From: Flaviramulus_B aquimarinus
GTDB lineage: Bacteria; Bacteroidota; Bacteroidia; Flavobacteriales; Flavobacteriaceae
DNA length: 64,000 nt
Assembly (NCBI RefSeq): GCF_039543205.1
Contig: NZ_BAABJH010000001.1
Location: forward strand, 434,001 to 498,000
Reading direction: 5' to 3'
Shown here: piece after piece, positions 59,832 through 64,000 of the stretch
How positions within the stretch are numbered: the first letter of the stretch is position 1
How the letters are laid out: every line of letters starts with the position of its first letter
Program-made: the position numbers and the translations under genes
Notes under the pieces: generated by a model
What the model was told of the DNA's origin: nothing
Databases searched by the model: none
What the model saw: only the letters and a program-made list of their open reading frames with translations

Positions 59832-61292
59832 TTATAAATCGTTTATAAAACTACCGTAAGGATCTTTAAATTGAACACCTTCAGTAAACCTGTGTTTACT
59901 TAACTGTTTAAATTCCACTAAAGCCCAAAGCACAAATTCTTTTACAAAATAGCTGTCTTGTTTTAATAAGTTAGGTTGATATTCAGCTAACAAATCATCT
60001 AAAGGCGAAATAGCATCCAATAAAGCCTTATACTCTTTATCTCTTAAATCATCTAACAATTCAAAACCATCCTTTTGATTAAAAAACCAAGATATAATAT
60101 CATCATAAGGACTCTCTTCTTCTTGCTTTTGTAATTTTTCTATCTTAGGAAAAAACTCAGGAAATAAACTTTTTACAGCTTCGCCTATTAAATTATAAGC
60201 AACTACTGCAGCGCCTTCTTGTTCACCTTCATAAACCAATTCAACTTTTCCAGTAATAGAAGGAATAACACCTACAAAATCCGATAATCGCAACATAGTC
60301 TGTCCATCGCCAACCATTAAAGTCCGTCGTTCTGCTGTGCTGAGTAAATTTTCTAAAGCTGTAATACTTAAACGTGCACTTACGCCACTCTTGGCATCAA
60401 TAAACTCGCTTTCTCTGGCTTCAAATACAACTTGTTCTAGTAAATCTCTTGCTAAATCGGGAACTATAACTAATGTATTTTGAGCTTCAACGACTTTAGC
60501 TTCTTGCTCGGTTATTAATCTAGCCGTTTCGATATCTGCTGGATAATGTGTTAAAATTTGAGAGCCTATTCTATCTTTTAAAGGTGTTACAATACTACCT
60601 CTATTGGTATAGTCTTCAGGGTTTGCTGTAAATAAAAATTGAATATCCAGTGGCAAACGTAACTTAAAACCTCTAATTTGAATATCGCCTTCTTGTAAAA
60701 TATTAAACAATGCGACTTGAATTCTAGCCTGCAAGTCTGGTAATTCGTTAATTACAAAAATACAGCGATTTGCTCTTGGAATCATTCCATAATGAATCAC
60801 ACGATCATCTGCATAACTTAATTTTAAATTTGCAGCTTTTATAGGGTCAACATCACCTATAATATCAGCAACGGTTACATCTGGTGTTGCTAATTTTTCT
60901 GCAAAACGGGCACTTCTATGTAGCCATGAAATAGGTGTACTATCACCTTTTTCTTTTATTAATTCTATGGCATACCTTGAAATTGGTTGCAATGGATCAT
61001 CATTAATTTCAGAACCTTCAACATATGGAATGTATTCATCTAATAAATTCAGCATTAAACGTGCTAAACGGGTTTTGGCCTGCCCCCGCAAACCCAATAA
61101 GTTAATATTATGCCTTGATAATATGGCACGTTCTAACTCTGGAATTACTGTGTTTTCATAACCATGAACACCTACAAATGTGGTCTCTTTACTTTTTATT
61201 TTCTGAATTAAATTGTCTCTTAATTCATCTTTTATGGATTTATTTTTGTATCCAGATTTTATTAATTCTCCTAATGTTTTTATACTTTTCAT
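59832..61292 (-). CDS. MoxR/magnesium-chelatase-like AAA+ ATPase
   Basis: The protein has 486 residues. The AAA+ core is in the N-terminal two-thirds: Walker A GLRGQAKTR near 60, a Walker B-type CIFVINELPDL in which the usual Asp-Glu reads Asn-Glu, and a sensor 1 LFTANPEDYTNRG. The C-terminal third holds a lid and extension with repeated acidic stretches. It follows a VWA-domain gene by 78 bp. MoxR-VWA pairs act as chaperone-like complexes that insert metals or remodel enzymes. The client is unknown. Confidence 0.82.
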   Translation of the reverse strand: MKSIKTLGELIKSGYKNKSIKDELRDNLIQKIKSKETTFVGVHGYENTVIPELERAILSRHNINLLGLRGQAKTRLARLMLNLLDEYIPYVEGSEINDDPLQPISRYAIELIKEKGDSTPISWLHRSARFAEKLATPDVTVADIIGDVDPIKAANLKLSYADDRVIHYGMIPRANRCIFVINELPDLQARIQVALFNILQEGDIQIRGFKLRLPLDIQFLFTANPEDYTNRGSIVTPLKDRIGSQILTHYPADIETARLITEQEAKVVEAQNTLVIVPDLARDLLEQVVFEARESEFIDAKSGVSARLSITALENLLSTAERRTLMVGDGQTMLRLSDFVGVIPSITGKVELVYEGEQEGAAVVAYNLIGEAVKSLFPEFFPKIEKLQKQEEESPYDDIISWFFNQKDGFELLDDLRDKEYKALLDAISPLDDLLAEYQPNLLKQDSYFVKEFVLWALVEFKQLSKHRFTEGVQFKDPYGSFINDL

Positions 61293-61294
61293 TC

Positions 61295-61330
61295 TATAGC
61301 TTTTGGCTGTTTACTTTTGGCTATTAGCAA
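61295..61330. repeat. Dispersed GCTAATAGCCAAAAG repeat, copy 2
   Basis: On the minus strand this reads GCTAATAGCCAAAAGTAAAC AGCCAAAAGC, related to copy 1 at 49201-49230. It fills the spacer between the VWA and MoxR genes. Confidence 0.35.
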
Positions 61331-61370
61331 GCTTATTTTAAGCTAAAAGCTTATACCTAACAGCTAATTA

Positions 61371-62501
61371 TTATCCTCTTATTCTTTTCTTTCTATTTGT
61401 TTCGTAATCTTCAAAAATCATTTCGCCTAAACCTTTTATACCTGTATAAAAAGCCTTTCCTTGATTAGCATAGGTAAACTCTCTTACAAATTGCATTAAA
61501 TAGCTGTCTTTTGCTATCATAAATGTTGTAATTGGTATATGTAAACGCCTGGCTTGTTGTGCCATTGCATAACACTTATTTACGATATGTTTATCTAAAC
61601 CATTACTGTTTTTATAATACTGCCCGTCTGGCAAACGTAAGCAACTTGGCTTTCCATCGGTAATCATAAAAATTTGTTTATTAGTATTTCGTTTTCTGCG
61701 TAATAAATCCATTGCTAATTGTAAACCTGAAACCGTGTTGGTATGGTAAGGGCCTACTTTTAAATAAGGTAAATCTTTAATGTCAATTTGCCAAGCATCA
61801 TTACCAAAAACCAAGATATCTAAAGTATCTTTTGGGTATCTTGTAGTAATTAATTCAGCTAATGCCATAGCTACCTTTTTTGCTGGGGTAATTCGGTCTT
61901 CTCCATAAAGAATCATGCTATGACTAATATCAATCATCAACACTGTACTCATTTGCGATTTATGGAGTGTTTCTTCTACCACCAAATCGTCTTCAGATAA
62001 GGTGAAATTGTCAATACCATGACTAATTTGTGCATTTTTTAAGCTTTCGGTCATAGACACTTTATCCAAAGCATCTCCAAATTGATAGCCTCTGAAATCA
62101 CCCGTGTGCTCATCACCTATTCCTGGGCTTTTACTTTTATGATTGCCCTGTCCACTACGCTTAATTTTTCCGAAAATATGATCTAAAGCTTGCTGTCGAA
62201 TGGCACGTTCCGTTTTCGCAGTAATGGCCATACTTCCTCCTTGACCATCATTGTCAATTTCTTCTCTTATATACCCTTTCTTTTTTAAATCTTCGATAAA
62301 GTCATCTATAGTATATTCTGAAGTTGTGAGTTTGTATTCTTTATCTAATTCCTTCAACCAATCTATAGCTTCATCAAAATCACCAGAAGTATATGTAATT
62401 AATTCTTTAAAAACTTCAAAAATTTTATCGAAAGGGGATTGATAAGGTGTTTCATATTTCTTAAACACAAAACCTTTTCTGGACATTTTACTGTTTTTCA
62501 T
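61371..62501 (-). CDS. VWA-domain protein, MoxR partner
   Basis: The protein has 376 residues with no signal peptide. The N-terminal half (1-180) is charged and helical. The VWA domain (about 190-365) has the MIDAS motif DISHSM (D-x-S-x-S), VSGLQLAMDLLRR, and the later MITDGKPS. Such cytosolic VWA proteins work with MoxR ATPases as adaptor subunits. The pair here is VWA first, then ATPase, and the intact MIDAS supports metal-dependent partner binding. A basic C-terminus (NRKKRIRG) ends it. Confidence 0.82.
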   Translation of the reverse strand: MKNSKMSRKGFVFKKYETPYQSPFDKIFEVFKELITYTSGDFDEAIDWLKELDKEYKLTTSEYTIDDFIEDLKKKGYIREEIDNDGQGGSMAITAKTERAIRQQALDHIFGKIKRSGQGNHKSKSPGIGDEHTGDFRGYQFGDALDKVSMTESLKNAQISHGIDNFTLSEDDLVVEETLHKSQMSTVLMIDISHSMILYGEDRITPAKKVAMALAELITTRYPKDTLDILVFGNDAWQIDIKDLPYLKVGPYHTNTVSGLQLAMDLLRRKRNTNKQIFMITDGKPSCLRLPDGQYYKNSNGLDKHIVNKCYAMAQQARRLHIPITTFMIAKDSYLMQFVREFTYANQGKAFYTGIKGLGEMIFEDYETNRKKRIRG

Positions 62502-62590
62502 AGCTGTATAAAAATACTATATTTTTATACAAAAAAATGAATCTAGTAATTAGATTTATCTATACTTTAACAAGATTTTTAAATAATGAG

Positions 62591-62740
62591 CTCATTTAAA
62601 CTTTTTGAATTGAGTAGAAATCAGTCATTTTTAACCACTTAAAGACTTTTTTAGGTTAGGTAGTATTGCTACGGAACAAAAAAAGACGAAATTGGATGCA
62701 AAAAGGTAATTTTTTAGCCTGTTTAAAAAGTTTAAATGAG
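62591..62740. repeat. ~150-bp hairpin-bounded intergenic element, copy B
   Basis: Perfect 16-bp inverted ends: CTCATTTAAACTTTTT (62591-62606) against AAAAAGTTTAAATGAG (62725-62740). The core has GGTTAGGTAGTATTGCTACGG followed by ACAAAAAAAGACGAAATTGG and ATGC. Aligned with copy A (8861-9020), the core is similar, but the ends differ at paired positions so that each copy still pairs with itself. Confidence 0.65.
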
Positions 62741-62748
62741 TTTGTAAG

Positions 62749-63426
62749 TTATTCAACACGTTTTAACCCTTGTAAGTTTTCTATTTTTATATACTTACCT
62801 ACTGTTGAAATTAATCCTTCTTTTTTTAATTGAGACAAAACACGTATAGCAGACTCGGTAGCTGTACCAACAATATTAGCATAATCTTCTCTAGAAAGTA
62901 AAACACTTAATGTGCCATCAGGATTCACTCCAAAACTATCGTGAATATACACTAAGGTTTCAGCAAGACGTTGTTTTACTGACTTTTGAGCCATATTAAC
63001 AATAATATCATCAGCTTCTTTTAAATCGTGGGCCATATCCTTTAAAACATCAAAAGAGAATTTTGGGTTTTTTTGTAAATCTGCAATGATTTCACTTTTA
63101 GGAATAAAACAAACTTCCATATCATTTAAAGCTATAGCTTGTAAATTAGAGCTTTCTTCACTAATTAATGAACGCTGACCTAATAACTGGCCTTTTACTA
63201 CCATTTTTACGATTTGGTCTTTTCCGTTTTCGCTTAACTTGGACAGTTTACAGATACCATCCTTTACACAATATACGCCATTTAAATTTTCACCTTCTTC
63301 AAAAATAACCTCGCCTTTTTTAATGATTTTAGAAGTTTTACATGATGATATCCTTACTAATTCATCTTTAGTTAAAGACTTCAAGGAGTTAAATTGTTTA
63401 ATAATACATTGTTCGCACTTGCTCAT
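62749..63426 (-). CDS. Crp/Fnr-family regulator, candidate anaerobic regulator of the ccoI and pfl genes
   Basis: The protein has 225 residues: a cyclic-nucleotide-binding-like sensor domain (about 10-125) and a winged helix with TATESAIRVLSQLKKEGL in the recognition region, retaining the Glu and Arg that read TGA half-sites. Cysteines occur at 4, 7, 29, 53, 59 and 106. C4-x2-C7 at the N-terminus plus a later Cys could bind an Fe-S cluster, but the FNR spacing is not exact. It is divergent from ccoI. A TGA-N6-TCA palindrome lies between them, suggesting it controls ccoI and itself. Oxygen or redox sensing is inferred. Confidence 0.82.
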   Translation of the reverse strand: MSKCEQCIIKQFNSLKSLTKDELVRISSCKTSKIIKKGEVIFEEGENLNGVYCVKDGICKLSKLSENGKDQIVKMVVKGQLLGQRSLISEESSNLQAIALNDMEVCFIPKSEIIADLQKNPKFSFDVLKDMAHDLKEADDIIVNMAQKSVKQRLAETLVYIHDSFGVNPDGTLSVLLSREDYANIVGTATESAIRVLSQLKKEGLISTVGKYIKIENLQGLKRVE

Positions 63427-63462
63427 AGTAAATAATTAAAGTGTTGTAAAAATACAGAAAAC

Positions 63463-63476
63463 ATGACAAATATCAT
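63463..63476 (+). promoter_or_regulatory. FNR-type operator between the Crp/Fnr gene and ccoI
   Basis: ATGACAAATATCAT: symmetric ATGA/TCAT arms containing TGA-N6-TCA. Exactly 22 bp downstream on the plus strand is GACTTTTG (63499-63506), aligning with TAnnTTTG at the TTTG end. Confidence 0.68.
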
Positions 63477-63518
63477 ATTTAAAAAGCACTTGTTTTATGA
63501 CTTTTGCCGCAGGTATAA

Positions 63519-64000
63519 ATGAGCAAATATATGGGACATAAAACGTGTTTCCACTGTGGATTGGATGCAACTTCTTCCGAAATAACTTATGATAAAAAGT
63601 CATTTTGTTGTCATGGATGTAAAACGGTTTACGAAATTTTTTCTGTAAACGACTTAACATGCTATTATGATTTACAAGAAGCTGCTGGTGCTAAACCAAG
63701 TGATATAGAAGGTAAATACAACTTTTTAGATAACAAAAAAATTGTAGAAAGCTTACTAGAGTTTAATGACGAAAAAACACAGATTGCTACACTTTATATT
63801 CCACATATCCATTGTAGTTCTTGTATTTGGATTCTTGAAAACCTTAATAAGTTAAATCCTACTATACAATCATCTATAGTGAATTTTGGCAAAAAAACGG
63901 TTCGTATTACTTACAATAACGAAAGTGTCTCTCTAAAAGAAGTTGTTAAATTATTAAGCAGTATTGGTTACGAACCCTTTATATGTTTAGATGATTACAG
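63519..64000 (+). CDS. ccoI: Heavy-metal P-type ATPase CcoI/FixI, N-terminal part (runs off the window)
   Basis: About 160 codons are present. The N-terminus carries a cysteine-rich metal motif (CFHCGLD, then FCCHGCKTVYEIF), followed by an HMA domain with HIHCSSCIWILENL. This is the layout of CcoI/FixI, the copper exporter needed to assemble cbb3-type cytochrome oxidase. Start is the ATG at 63519; another in-frame ATG lies four codons later. The FNR-type operator and divergent Crp/Fnr gene match the fix/cco context of microaerobic respiration. The ATPase domains lie beyond the edge. Confidence 0.88.
   Translation, partial: MSKYMGHKTCFHCGLDATSSEITYDKKSFCCHGCKTVYEIFSVNDLTCYYDLQEAAGAKPSDIEGKYNFLDNKKIVESLLEFNDEKTQIATLYIPHIHCSSCIWILENLNKLNPTIQSSIVNFGKKTVRITYNNESVSLKEVVKLLSSIGYEPFICLDDY

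Noticed and set aside
1..64000. rRNA, tRNA, CRISPR arrays, phage or intact transposase genes
   Set aside because: I read for cloverleaf ends, regularly spaced repeats, and transposase or integrase motifs and found none.

Overview
The window looks like chromosome of a facultatively anaerobic member of the Flavobacteriaceae (Bacteroidetes). It is AT-rich. Many promoters carry the Bacteroidetes -7 box TAnnTTTG. There is a large secreted protein with a type IX secretion (T9SS) C-terminal domain, and gene content such as a MoaC-MogA fusion and pflBA next to ppdK fits this family. I see no rRNA, tRNA, CRISPR array, prophage or intact insertion sequence.

Layout. 1-6.3 kb: nitrogen-oxide region on the minus strand, with the end-truncated nitrate/bicarbonate-type ABC binding lipoprotein, a redox cluster (single-domain globin, Tll0287-like heme lipoprotein, small bis-heme b membrane protein, FAD/2Fe-2S reductase, pentaheme cytochrome c), an FNR-like regulator, and a frameshifted NapD-like small gene that has no intact reading frame. 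6.4-13.8 kb: molybdenum cofactor genes on the plus strand (moeA, modE-like, a TauE/SafE permease, mobA, moaD, moeB-rhodanese, moaE, moaCB fusion, moaA). 13.8-15.6 kb: AraC regulator and an MddA-like membrane methyltransferase. 15.7-28.6 kb: an exopolysaccharide-type locus (REC-GT2 fusion, GT-C-like giant, Ig-like protein, membrane-anchored GH5, GT4, flippase, STAS protein, TPR/beta-barrel export protein). 28.6-32.7 kb: a lipoprotein with an HExxH motif and a T9SS-secreted protein. 33-36.7 kb: purL. 36.7-44.2 kb: fermentation block (OFA-family transporter, pflA, pflB, ppdK). 44.4-52.4 kb: fatty-acid degradation (acyl-CoA ligase, MarR, fadN-fadA-fadE). 52.5-55.3 kb: DUF6265, M1 peptidase, YdeI-like. 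55.3-59.6 kb: a sucrose-type operon (phosphatase-glycosidase fusion, sucrose-phosphate-synthase-like GT4, PfkB kinase). 59.8-62.5 kb: MoxR ATPase and VWA protein. 62.7-64 kb: a second Crp/Fnr regulator divergent from a truncated ccoI.

The most interesting content is regulatory. Three separate operator families recur with fixed geometry relative to -7 boxes. (a) A TGTAGACGAATGG box, usually with a 21-bp-spaced second half, lies 69-70 nt from the far edge of the -7 box at four promoters of the exopolysaccharide locus and the T9SS protein; it resembles AlgR/LytTR sites. (b) TGA-N6-TCA palindromes lie exactly 22 bp upstream of the -7 box at pflB, ppdK and ccoI, as expected of FNR-type class II activation. 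(c) TAAGTATTAATACTTA lies in the promoter spacer of the nitrate-binding-protein gene and the globin operon, with a 14/16 match upstream of the FNR-like gene. A 28-bp perfect palindrome next to the -7 box of the MarR-fad operon is a fourth operator.

Two ~150-160-bp intergenic elements share a core. Their ends differ in sequence between copies but stay self-complementary within each copy, which suggests a structured RNA or a DNA hairpin family.
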